Source: Holophagales bacterium
GTDB lineage: Bacteria; Acidobacteriota; Thermoanaerobaculia; Multivoradales; Multivoraceae
Assembly (NCBI GenBank): GCA_009837885.1
Contig: VXSP01000007.1
Location: 1 to 40,308 of the forward strand
Length of the DNA: 40,308 nucleotides
Reading direction: 5' to 3'
Part shown: positions 8,782 to 16,040 of the stretch, piece after piece
Layout of the letters: each line of letters begins with the position of its first letter
Position numbering within the stretch: position 1 is the stretch's first letter
Translations under genes and position numbers: made by a program
Notes under the pieces: model-generated
What the model saw: the letters and a program-made list of their open reading frames with translations, nothing else
Told to the model about the DNA's origin: nothing
Databases searched by the model: none

Positions 8782-11135
8782 CGACGAAGAAGCAGGCCAG
8801 GGACGCGCGCCGCGCCCGTCTGGCGGCCGCCCGGGCGGCTGCGGTTCAAGACGCCGACCCGGCCGACGGACGGACGGCCCAGGAACCGGGCCCGGCCATC
8901 TCGCCTCGCGAGAAGCTCGCCGCCGCGGCGCTCGTGCTGATGGTCGGGATCAGCTTCGTCCCCGCCTACCAGGCCGGCTTCGTATGGGACGACACGATAT
9001 TCGTCGATTCACCGGTCATCCGCGAGGCCTCCGGCCTGAAGAGCATCTGGTTCTCGCCCAGCGACATCGAACAGGAAGGTCACTACTGGCCGGTCACCTA
9101 CACGACCTTCTGGCTGGAGCACAAACTCTGGGGCTTCGAGCCGCTCGGCTACCACGTCGTCAACGTGCTCATGCACGCGGTCAACGTGCTGCTGGTGTGG
9201 TCGCTGCTCCGGCGGTTCGCCGTGCCGGGCGCGTGGGTCGTGGCCGCCGTCTTCGCCGTCCATCCGCTGCACGTCGAGTCGGTGGCCTGGATCATCGAGC
9301 GCAAGGACGTGCTTTCGGGCCTGTTCTACCTGACGTCGTTCCTCGCCTACGTCCGGTTCACCGACCGCGGAAAACCGGCGCGCTACCTTCTGGCTCTGGG
9401 CCTGTTCGCGGCCGGCCTGCTGTCCAAGACGGTCGTCGTCACACTTCCGGCCGCGCTCCTGATCTGGCACTGGTGGCGGCGTGGCCGCATCGCCCGTCCC
9501 GACCTGCTGCGTACCGCGCCGTTCTTCGCGGTCGGCCTCGCGATCGCGGCCGCCGATACGGCGTTCTACCGGACGCGGGAGGCCCTGGCGCTCGACTACT
9601 CCTTTGTGGAACGGATACTGATCGCCGGCCGCGCGCTCTGGTTCTACGCGGGCAAGCTCGTCTGGCCCGACGATCTGGCGGTCATCTACCGGCTCTGGGA
9701 CATACGAAGCGGCGACGCAGTGGCCTGGCTCTACGTCGCGGGGGCCGTCGCGGTGCCGGTCGCCCTGTGGCTCGGCCGCGAAAGGTGGGGCCGCGGTCCG
9801 TTGGCCTGCGCCGCCTTCTACGCCGCGACCCTGTCTCCAGCACTCGGCCTGATCGACTACGGCTACATGCAGTTCGCGCTAGTCGCCGACCGCTTCCAGT
9901 ACCTGGCCGGAATCGGCCTGCTCACCCTTGTCGGCGCCGCCCTGGTCCGCGCCGCCGAGAGGCTTCCGCCCGCCGGTCTCACGGCCGGGAAGGTTCTGCT
10001 GGCGGCGGTCATGGCCCTGCTTGGGGGGCTGAGCTGGAGGCACGCCGCAAACTTCCGGGACGATGCGACCCTGTTCAGCCACATCGTGTCGCTCAATCCG
10101 GAGGCCCGCGACGCGCACCTCAACCTTTCCCAGGCGCTGATCGAAACCGACCGGTTCGACGAAGCTCTCGAGGCGACCCGTACCGCGGTCGAGCAGCGCC
10201 CCGACTCCGCCGACGCCCACTCGAACCTGGGGCTCGCGCTGATGGCCCTCGATCGCTTCGAGGAGGCGGAGGAGACCTTCGCTCGAGTTCTTGGGATCGA
10301 TCCCCGGTACCGAAACGGCCATCAGAACCTCGGGGAGCTCAGGAAGAAGCAGGGCAGGTACGACGAAGCGGTCGAACGGTACCGGCGCGCCCTCGAGATC
10401 GATCCGGACTTCGCCCTGGGCTGGGCTGGCCTGGCCGACGCTCACTTTCTGGCCGGTCGGCACGTAGAAGCCGCGGAAGCGGCAAGGAAGTCCCTTTCGA
10501 TCGACCCCGACTCACCGAACACCGCCACGCTCCATTCGTTGCTGGACCGGTCATCCACCGCGGCGATCCACTCCCGGGCGGAGACCCTGAGAGGGCAACA
10601 ACGCCATGCCGAGGCGCTCGCTCGCTACCGGGAGGCCCTGGAAGCTGACTCCGAGTTCGCACCGGCCATCGCCGGCATGGGCATGGCCTTGTTCGAACTC
10701 GAGCGGTACGAGGAGGCCGTCGAGTCGTTGGAACAAGCTTTCGCCATCGCCCCCGAGCTGCCGGAGGCCTCCTCGCTGCACCGCGTGACCGGGCGGGCCC
10801 TGCAGGAACTCGGCCGGACGGAGGAAGCTGCCGCGCAGTTCGCGCGGACGCTGGAACTCGACCCCCGCGACACCGAGGCGCTCGACCGTCTCGGATTCCT
10901 CAGTTTCAACGCGGGCCGCCACGAAGAGGCGCTCGACTACTACCGGGCGTTGCTCGACGTCAACCCCACCGATGCGACGGCCCACTCGAACGCGGGCGTC
11001 GCCCTGCTCAACCTGGAGCGGTACGACGAAGCAGCGCGGAGTCTGGAGCGCTCGCTGGAACTCGACCCGGAACAGGCCATCGCGCGCGCCGCCCTGGACG
11101 AGGCGCGCCGAAGGAGTCAGGACGGCGAACGCTAG
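8778..11135 (+). CDS. TMTC-like GT-C membrane glycosyltransferase with C-terminal TPR repeats (copy 2)
   Basis: 785 residues, a clear tandem paralogue of the preceding gene. It shares the basic N-terminus, GFVWDD in the first loop (D71, D72), EGHYWPVTYTTFWLEHKLWG, and the VHPLHVESVAWIIERKDVLSG block. The membrane half is collinear with copy 1. The C-terminal half, from about residue 443, is roughly 80 residues longer, with about nine to ten TPRs and an inserted stretch near residues 585-610. The GTG start is embedded in the upstream stop (GTGA), implying coupled translation. The conserved catalytic loop in both copies argues against one being a decayed duplicate. They may use different acceptors or form a heteromer. 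The stop overlaps head-on with that of the next, convergent gene, leaving no room for a terminator. Confidence 0.85.
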   Translation: MTTKKQARDARRARLAAARAAAVQDADPADGRTAQEPGPAISPREKLAAAALVLMVGISFVPAYQAGFVWDDTIFVDSPVIREASGLKSIWFSPSDIEQEGHYWPVTYTTFWLEHKLWGFEPLGYHVVNVLMHAVNVLLVWSLLRRFAVPGAWVVAAVFAVHPLHVESVAWIIERKDVLSGLFYLTSFLAYVRFTDRGKPARYLLALGLFAAGLLSKTVVVTLPAALLIWHWWRRGRIARPDLLRTAPFFAVGLAIAAADTAFYRTREALALDYSFVERILIAGRALWFYAGKLVWPDDLAVIYRLWDIRSGDAVAWLYVAGAVAVPVALWLGRERWGRGPLACAAFYAATLSPALGLIDYGYMQFALVADRFQYLAGIGLLTLVGAALVRAAERLPPAGLTAGKVLLAAVMALLGGLSWRHAANFRDDATLFSHIVSLNPEARDAHLNLSQALIETDRFDEALEATRTAVEQRPDSADAHSNLGLALMALDRFEEAEETFARVLGIDPRYRNGHQNLGELRKKQGRYDEAVERYRRALEIDPDFALGWAGLADAHFLAGRHVEAAEAARKSLSIDPDSPNTATLHSLLDRSSTAAIHSRAETLRGQQRHAEALARYREALEADSEFAPAIAGMGMALFELERYEEAVESLEQAFAIAPELPEASSLHRVTGRALQELGRTEEAAAQFARTLELDPRDTEALDRLGFLSFNAGRHEEALDYYRALLDVNPTDATAHSNAGVALLNLERYDEAARSLERSLELDPEQAIARAALDEARRRSQDGER

Positions 11136-12022
11136 GAGTTCGCCCCACCCTCGCTCATCGCCCGCAGCCGCACCACCAGGCTCGACGTGTCCCAGCGCAG
11201 GCCGCCGAGCGCGGTGACCTCGCTGTAGAACTGGTCGACGAGCGCGGCGAGAGGCAGGTGAGCACCGTTGCTGCGCGCTTCCTCCAGCGCGATGGCCAGG
11301 TCCTTGCGCATCCACTGGACCGCAAAGCCGTAGTCGAACTTCCCCTGGACCATCGTCTCGGCGCGGTTGTCCATCTGCCAGGACCCCGCGGCGCCGGTCG
11401 AGATGGCGCCGATCACCGCCAGCGGGTCGAGGCCGGCCTTCTCCGCGAAGTGGATGCCTTCCGACAGGCCCTGGACGATGCCGGCGATACAGAGCTGGTT
11501 GACCGCCTTCGTCAACTGGCCGCTGCCGGCGGAGCCGAGCAGGGTGACCGCACGGCTGTAGCAGTCGATGACCGCGTTCACCCGCTCGAAGACGTCCGGT
11601 TCGCCGCCGCACATGACGGTCAGCGCTCCGTTCTCGGCGCCGGCCTGACCGCCCGAGACCGGCGCGTCGACGAAGCCGCAGCCCTTCTCCGCGCAGGCGC
11701 CGGCGAGTTCCCGGGCGAGCTGCGCCGACGCCGTCGTGTGGTCGACGAGGACGCTGCCCGCGGCCATGCCCTCCAGTGCACCGCCGGGTTCCAGCGTCAC
11801 AGCGCGCACGTCGCCGTCGTTGCCGACGCAGCAGAACACGAACTCCACGCCCGCGGCCGCCTCGGCCGGCGTCGAGGCGCTCCTGCCGCCGTGCTCCTCC
11901 ACCCAATGCTCCGCCTTGGCCGCCGTGCGGTTGTAAACGGTGACGCGATGTCCGGCTGCCGCCAGATGGCCAGCCATTGGATAGCCCATGACTCCGAGTC
12001 CGACGAACGCGACGTCTGCCAT
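11132..12022 (-). CDS. 3-hydroxyisobutyrate dehydrogenase / 2-hydroxy-3-oxopropionate reductase family protein
   Basis: 296 residues. The N-terminal Rossmann fold has FVGLGVMGYPMAGHLAAAGH, the family's GxGxMG cofactor motif, ending in YNRT. DAPVSGGQAGAENGALTVM is the substrate-binding signature. GSGQLTKAVNQ holds the catalytic Lys at the start of the all-helical C-terminal domain. The family oxidises or reduces short beta-hydroxyacids with NAD(P); which substrate is not decidable, as there is no metabolic context. The ATG at 12022 follows a purine-rich ribosome-binding site (GGGGAGG), and a TAGGAT hexamer about 60 nt upstream may be its -10. The stop TAG overlaps the stop of the convergent TPR glycosyltransferase within the bases CTAG. 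Confidence 0.92.
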   Translation of the reverse strand: MADVAFVGLGVMGYPMAGHLAAAGHRVTVYNRTAAKAEHWVEEHGGRSASTPAEAAAGVEFVFCCVGNDGDVRAVTLEPGGALEGMAAGSVLVDHTTASAQLARELAGACAEKGCGFVDAPVSGGQAGAENGALTVMCGGEPDVFERVNAVIDCYSRAVTLLGSAGSGQLTKAVNQLCIAGIVQGLSEGIHFAEKAGLDPLAVIGAISTGAAGSWQMDNRAETMVQGKFDYGFAVQWMRKDLAIALEEARSNGAHLPLAALVDQFYSEVTALGGLRWDTSSLVVRLRAMSEGGANS

Positions 12023-12093
12023 ACAGCACCCCTCCCCAGGCGGCGAGCCGGGCCGCCTGAACTGATCGATGAGGCGCGATCCTAGCTGTCCCG

Positions 12094-12129
12094 AAACGAA
12101 AAGGGCGGGCGCCCGAAGGACGCCCGCCC
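12094..12129 (-). terminator. Rho-independent terminator with UUCG loop
   Basis: On the minus strand a G/C stem (GGGCGGGCG pairing with CGCCCGCCC, extended by CC/GG around a TTCG loop, with one bulged T) is followed by TTTTCGTTT. It lies about 30 nt after the stop of the Spy-like gene and would end the cytochrome/Spy transcript. The UUCG tetraloop and T-rich tail are directly visible. Confidence 0.8.
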
Positions 12130-12157
12130 GAGGAGCGATGGCTGGCTGCCCGGAGCC

Positions 12158-12670
12158 CTAGTTCCGAGCGCGAGGACCGCGGCCGCCAGGACCGAAGAGT
12201 CCCCGAAAGCCGCCGCGACCGTTCTCCTGCAGAGCCTCCCAGCGGATCCGCTGGTCACGGTCGAGCAACCGGGTCGCATCCTCGTGAGCCTCGACTCGGG
12301 CAGTCCTCAGTTGACGCCCAACCGCACGGCGGTCGAGTTCCAACTGACCGACGACGGTCGGATCGGGGTTCTCGAGGTTCGCCTCGCTCTCGAGACGTTC
12401 CGTGATGTCGCGCATCTGACGCATCAACGGGCCGACCTTCGCTTCGTGCTCCTCGCGGAGGCGGCGCCACTGTTCCTTCTGGTCCTCCGTCAACTGAAGC
12501 ACCCGCGCCATGCGCTCGGTGTCGCGCTCCGCGAAGTCGCCGCGGGCGCTTCGCCTGGACTGGCGGTCTTCGCCCTCCTCGACGGCCGCGAACGCGGTTG
12601 CCGCGACGACGAGCAAAGAGGGAAGCAGGGTACGGGCGATACGGATCGAACGGTCAGAGGATGTCTTCAT
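12158..12670 (-). CDS. Spy/CpxP-like periplasmic protein
   Basis: 170 residues with a signal peptide (basic start, then LLPSLLVVAATAFAA). The mature part is highly charged and helical. It has LTEDQ at residues 60-64, matching the LTxxQ motif of the Spy/CpxP/zinc-resistance group, and a second similar motif, LDRDQ, near the end, followed by a Gly/Arg-rich tail. The family comprises periplasmic chaperones or stress modulators, often controlled by envelope-stress two-component systems. ATG at 12670 is chosen over a TTG three codons upstream because AAAGGAGAT sits at proper distance only from the ATG. It follows the cytochrome gene by 39 nt on the same strand, and its N-terminus resembles that protein's. 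A two-component system diverges nearby. Confidence 0.8.
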   Translation of the reverse strand: MKTSSDRSIRIARTLLPSLLVVAATAFAAVEEGEDRQSRRSARGDFAERDTERMARVLQLTEDQKEQWRRLREEHEAKVGPLMRQMRDITERLESEANLENPDPTVVGQLELDRRAVGRQLRTARVEAHEDATRLLDRDQRIRWEALQENGRGGFRGLFGPGGRGPRARN

Positions 12671-12709
12671 TTCAGGCAATCTCCTTTAGAGGTGTGAAGG
12701 GATGAAACG

Positions 12710-13189
12710 TCAGCGATTCAGGAACGCAAGCAGATCCGCGATGTCGGCGGCCTCGAGCCCCGCCGCAAGCCCCTCCGGCATCATGGACGGGCCGTTACTT
12801 TGGCTCGCGTACTCGGCGTCGATCTCCGCGTTCGGGTCCACGATGTCGCGCAGAACCCTCTCCACACTCCACTGGGCGACGCGGGAAAGGTCCGGACCCG
12901 GTCCGCCGCCCAGGGGGCCGCTTCGGTGGCAGCGGGCGCAGAGTTCGAGGAAGGACTCCTCGCCGCGTCCCGCATCCCCGGCGAGATCGAGCGCCGGCCG
13001 CATGGCCGCCATCGCCTCGGGAAGCGTGACGCGCAGGTCCCGGCGCTCCGTGAAGTCGCCGCGGAAGTCGCGCCTCGACCGGCGCTCGTCGCTCCACTGG
13101 GCCTCCGCGCCCGCAGCGGAGGCCGCGAGCAGCAGAGCGAGAAGCAGAATGCGGGGGATTCGGATCGAGGGCTTCAGTGCTGTCTTCAC
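12710..13189 (-). CDS. Secreted single-haem c-type cytochrome, Pirellula-type haem-binding domain
   Basis: 159 residues from a GTG start with GGAG nine bases upstream. A signal peptide (RILLLALLLAASAAGAEA) is followed by an Arg-rich segment. The haem-binding motif CARCH lies at residues 84-88, then GGGPGPDLSRV and RDIVDPNAEID, which match the putative haem-binding domain described from Pirellula/Verrucomicrobium (TIGR02603). SMMPEG supplies a possible distal Met ligand. It is probably a periplasmic electron carrier; its partner is unknown. The first 50 residues align almost without gaps to the downstream Spy-like protein (MKT, SIRI, RRS/RRD, GDF-ER). The frame stays open well upstream, but the GTG puts the signal peptide at the N-terminus. 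Confidence 0.78.
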   Translation of the reverse strand: MKTALKPSIRIPRILLLALLLAASAAGAEAQWSDERRSRRDFRGDFTERRDLRVTLPEAMAAMRPALDLAGDAGRGEESFLELCARCHRSGPLGGGPGPDLSRVAQWSVERVLRDIVDPNAEIDAEYASQSNGPSMMPEGLAAGLEAADIADLLAFLNR

Positions 13190-13334
13190 TTCCGGCGGCT
13201 CCAGGGTGGTGGGAATCGAACGTGTGAGACAGTACGGTTCGGTCAGCCAGTGAGTCATCAAGCCGCTGCAAGATGTTTGTAACGCTTGTAAAGCCCTCCA
13301 TTGACGAGGTTTCCGCGGCGCTACACTGCCAACC
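13190..13334. promoter_or_regulatory. Divergent promoter region with CpxR-box-like direct repeat
   Basis: This gap lies between the cytochrome (-) and the histidine kinase (+). It holds GTAAC-GCTT-GTAAA at 13279-13292, within a TTGTAA direct repeat of 9-bp period. The site resembles the CpxR consensus GTAAA-N(4-8)-GTAAA with one mismatch. TTGACG (13301) and TACACT (13322-13327) form a plausible promoter for the kinase with a short 15-nt spacer. TACACT ends 7 nt before the ATG, so the mRNA could be leaderless. Function is inferred from sequence only. Confidence 0.45.
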
Positions 13335-15122
13335 ATGCCTGCTGCCGGCATCCCGCGGCGCGCACGCGGTTCGAGCGACCGCTGGACCCTGATCGTCGCG
13401 GTGGCCGCCTCGTTGCTGCTGGTGACGCTCGCCGTCCTGCAGTACCGCTGGACCGGCGAGCTGAGCGCCGCCGCCAACGAGCGGATGCGGGCGAACCTGG
13501 AAGAGTCGAGCCGGCTGCTTGCGAACGACATCGACGCCCCACTGGCTCAGCTCCATGCCTCGTTCCAGCGCACTGGCCGGCGGACGGCCGCGGCAGGAGC
13601 CTGGCTTGCGGTTCGGGACGATCCGCGCCGTAGGCGGGACGGCGCCCCTGAGCCATTCGAGGAACTGCTTGCCCGAGCCGTCCGGGACTGGCGCGAGAGC
13701 GCCGCATTCCCGGACCTTCTGGACGAGACCTGGATCGTGGTCACCGACCGCCGCGAGGGAACGCGCGACATCTCCCGGCTCGATGAGGACAACGGCCGGT
13801 TGCAGCCCGACCCAGGGCCCGGCGATCTGGAAGAGCTGGTTCGCCCCTTGCGGCCGCCACGCCGCCGGCTGCCCGAGGCCCGGCCGGGCCGGCTGGTGAT
13901 TCCGGTTGCCGGCCGGATGCCTGGCGGCCGCCCTGGCCCATCGACGATCCTGATCGTCGCCAGCCTGGACGTTTCGGTGCTCGAAGAGGAGATGCTGCCC
14001 GCTCTGATCGAACGCCACTTCGGCGCCGGATCTCCAGGCGGGGCGCCGCCGTACCTGGTTTCGGTCGTAGACGTGTCCGGTCCGACGCCGCTCCAGGTCT
14101 ATCCCGACCCGGCAGGTGCTCCAGGGCACGCCTCCACGGCCCCATCCGAAGCCGCGGACGTCGAGTTCCGGGCGCTACGGACGCGGCCGTTCCCCGAACG
14201 CCGCGAAGGCCGCAACGAACGAGCACTTCGCGGTGGCGCCGCCGAAGCCGACCTGACGGACGGTGCCTGGCTGGTACGGATCGCCCACCGCCGAGGGTCG
14301 CTCGAAGCCGCCACCAGGGCGGCACGCCGGCGGAACCTCTACCAGAGCTCCGGCGCCCTGTTCCTCATCGGCGTCGCCTTCATTCTGGTGCTGGTGTCCG
14401 CTCGCCGCGCCCGGGCACTGGCCGCCCAGCAGGTCGACTTCGTCGCCGGCGTCTCTCATGAACTGAACACGCCGCTCCAGGCGATTCGCTCGGCGGGCGA
14501 GAACCTGCGGAGCGGGATCGTCCACAGGTCCGATGATGTCCGCGGCTACGGCGAGCTCATCGAACGCGAGGAGCGCCGACTGTCGCGGCTGGTTCAGCAG
14601 GCGCTCCAGTGGGCCGGCATCGGCCGGAGTACGGCACGGAAAGCCACGGCCGAGATCGACCTCGGCGAACTGCTGCGCACGGCAGTCGCCGAATCAAGGT
14701 GGTTTCTGGAGGAAACCGGCGTCCAACTCGAGCTCGAGGGGCTGGACGGTCTGCCCCCGATCCGGGGCGACCGCGAGGGCCTGATCACCGTCTTCATGAA
14801 CCTGTTGCACAACGCGACCAAGTACGGTCGCGGCGCCGACGGCGTGGTGCGGGTGAGGATCGATGCAAGCGGCGACGCCGATGGGCGTGGGATCACCGTC
14901 GCCGTCACCGACCGGGGGCCCGGCATCCCGAAGGCCGAGCAGCGGCGCATCTTCGATCCCTTCGTCCGCGGCCTGGCCGCGACCGAGAGCGGTCTGCCCG
15001 GCTCGGGCCTCGGCCTGAGCCTCGCGCGCAACACGATCGAGGAGCACGGCGGCTCGATCACCGTGGACAGCGAGCCCGGGAGCACCACCTTCCGCGTCGT
15101 GCTGCCGTTGCACGATCCATGA
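13335..15122 (+). CDS. Membrane sensor histidine kinase
   Basis: 595 residues. TM1 spans about residues 16-37. A large extracytoplasmic region of about 300 residues matches no domain I recognise. TM2 (FLIGVAFILVLVSA) lies near 345-358, and the HisKA helix follows directly without a visible HAMP. The phosphoacceptor is H375 in SHELNTPLQ. The ATPase domain shows NLLHNATKYG (N box), VTDRGPGIP (G1), FDPFVRG (F box) and GSGLGLSLA (G2), so the kinase looks intact. It senses an unknown envelope signal and phosphorylates the regulator whose ATG overlaps this stop (ATGA). The divergent Spy/CpxP-like gene suggests an envelope-stress role. The ATG at 13335 lies 7 nt after a -10-like hexamer. Confidence 0.95.
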   Translation: MPAAGIPRRARGSSDRWTLIVAVAASLLLVTLAVLQYRWTGELSAAANERMRANLEESSRLLANDIDAPLAQLHASFQRTGRRTAAAGAWLAVRDDPRRRRDGAPEPFEELLARAVRDWRESAAFPDLLDETWIVVTDRREGTRDISRLDEDNGRLQPDPGPGDLEELVRPLRPPRRRLPEARPGRLVIPVAGRMPGGRPGPSTILIVASLDVSVLEEEMLPALIERHFGAGSPGGAPPYLVSVVDVSGPTPLQVYPDPAGAPGHASTAPSEAADVEFRALRTRPFPERREGRNERALRGGAAEADLTDGAWLVRIAHRRGSLEAATRAARRRNLYQSSGALFLIGVAFILVLVSARRARALAAQQVDFVAGVSHELNTPLQAIRSAGENLRSGIVHRSDDVRGYGELIEREERRLSRLVQQALQWAGIGRSTARKATAEIDLGELLRTAVAESRWFLEETGVQLELEGLDGLPPIRGDREGLITVFMNLLHNATKYGRGADGVVRVRIDASGDADGRGITVAVTDRGPGIPKAEQRRIFDPFVRGLAATESGLPGSGLGLSLARNTIEEHGGSITVDSEPGSTTFRVVLPLHDP

Positions 15123-15841
15123 CCGCGCGCCTGCTCCTGGTCGAGGACGAGCCCAGCCTCGCCCGCACCCTGAGCGACCGGCTGGCTGCGGAGGGCTACG
15201 AAGTCGTCATCGCGGCCGACGGCCCGTCGGGCGAACGGTCGGCCAGGGACGGCGGTTTCGACGTCGTCCTGCTCGACGTCAACCTGCCCGGCAAGAACGG
15301 CTTCGACGTCTGCCGGGACCTCCGCCGGGACGGCATCGACATCCCCATCCTGATGCTGACGGCCCGTAACGAACTCGTCGACCGTGTCGTCGGGCTGAAG
15401 CTGGGCGCCGACGACTACCTCGCCAAGCCGTTCGAGACGCTGGAACTGCTGGCTCGGATCGAGGCGCTGCTGCGACGGAGCCGGGACGGAGCACAGGCGT
15501 CGGCATCGCTGCGGGAGCCAACCCTCCACGGCTACCGCTTCGGCAACGTCCGCGTCGACTTCGACCGCGCCCAGGTGTGGCGCGGCGGCGAGGACGGCGT
15601 CGAGACCGAGGTTGCCTGCTCGGCGCTCGAGTACCGACTACTCAGGTTCCTGATCGAGCACCGCGGCGAGGTCCACGACCGGGATCGCCTGCTCGACGAG
15701 GTCTGGGGTTACGACGCGACGCCGACGACCCGCACCGTCGACGTCCACGTGTCGTCGCTGCGGCGGAAGATCGAGCCGAATCCGGGCCGGCCCGAGTTCA
15801 TCGTCACGGTGCACGGGCTCGGCTACCGGTTCGACGGCTGA
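15119..15841 (+). CDS. OmpR-family response regulator
   Basis: 240 residues. The receiver domain (1-118) has the acidic pocket in VEDEP, phosphoacceptor D53 in LLDVNLPGKNG, the TAR switch Thr and K in YLAKPFE. The C-terminal winged-helix DNA-binding domain (about 140-240) includes LEYRLLRFLIEHRGEV, the recognition-helix stretch TRTVDVHVSSLRRKI and the wing motif GLGYRF. It is the cognate partner of the preceding kinase, with a 4-nt overlap. GTAAC-N4-GTAAA in the divergent promoter upstream of the kinase is a candidate binding site, which would make the pair autoregulated and also control the cytochrome and Spy-like genes. No dedicated terminator is evident after it. Confidence 0.95.
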   Translation: MTARLLLVEDEPSLARTLSDRLAAEGYEVVIAADGPSGERSARDGGFDVVLLDVNLPGKNGFDVCRDLRRDGIDIPILMLTARNELVDRVVGLKLGADDYLAKPFETLELLARIEALLRRSRDGAQASASLREPTLHGYRFGNVRVDFDRAQVWRGGEDGVETEVACSALEYRLLRFLIEHRGEVHDRDRLLDEVWGYDATPTTRTVDVHVSSLRRKIEPNPGRPEFIVTVHGLGYRFDG

Positions 15842-16040
15842 CGACGGATCTCCGCCGCGCCTTCAAGAAGACTCACAACGGGATAGGACTCCTTTCTTTT
15901 CCCCTTTGGGGGGTATAGAGCGCGCATTCCTGTTGTTGAAGGGAGATCGTCACCTCTAAAACGGGATATGACATCTCTGTCTTCGCCGTGTAGAAAGAGT
16001 ACTTGCCCCCCCACACACACACAATTCTTCGGTTCTTTGC
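15842..16040. other. AT-richer intergenic region with a homopolymer/dinucleotide tract
   Basis: This 199-nt gap is clearly less GC-rich than the coding DNA around it. It contains CTTTCTTTTCCCC followed by TTTGGGGGG, a TATAGA hexamer (15914-15919) that could be a -10, and a run of seven C merging into (CA)6 at 16006-16023, ending 17 nt before the next start. I see no gene, no known riboswitch and no clear ribosome-binding site. Confidence 0.55.
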
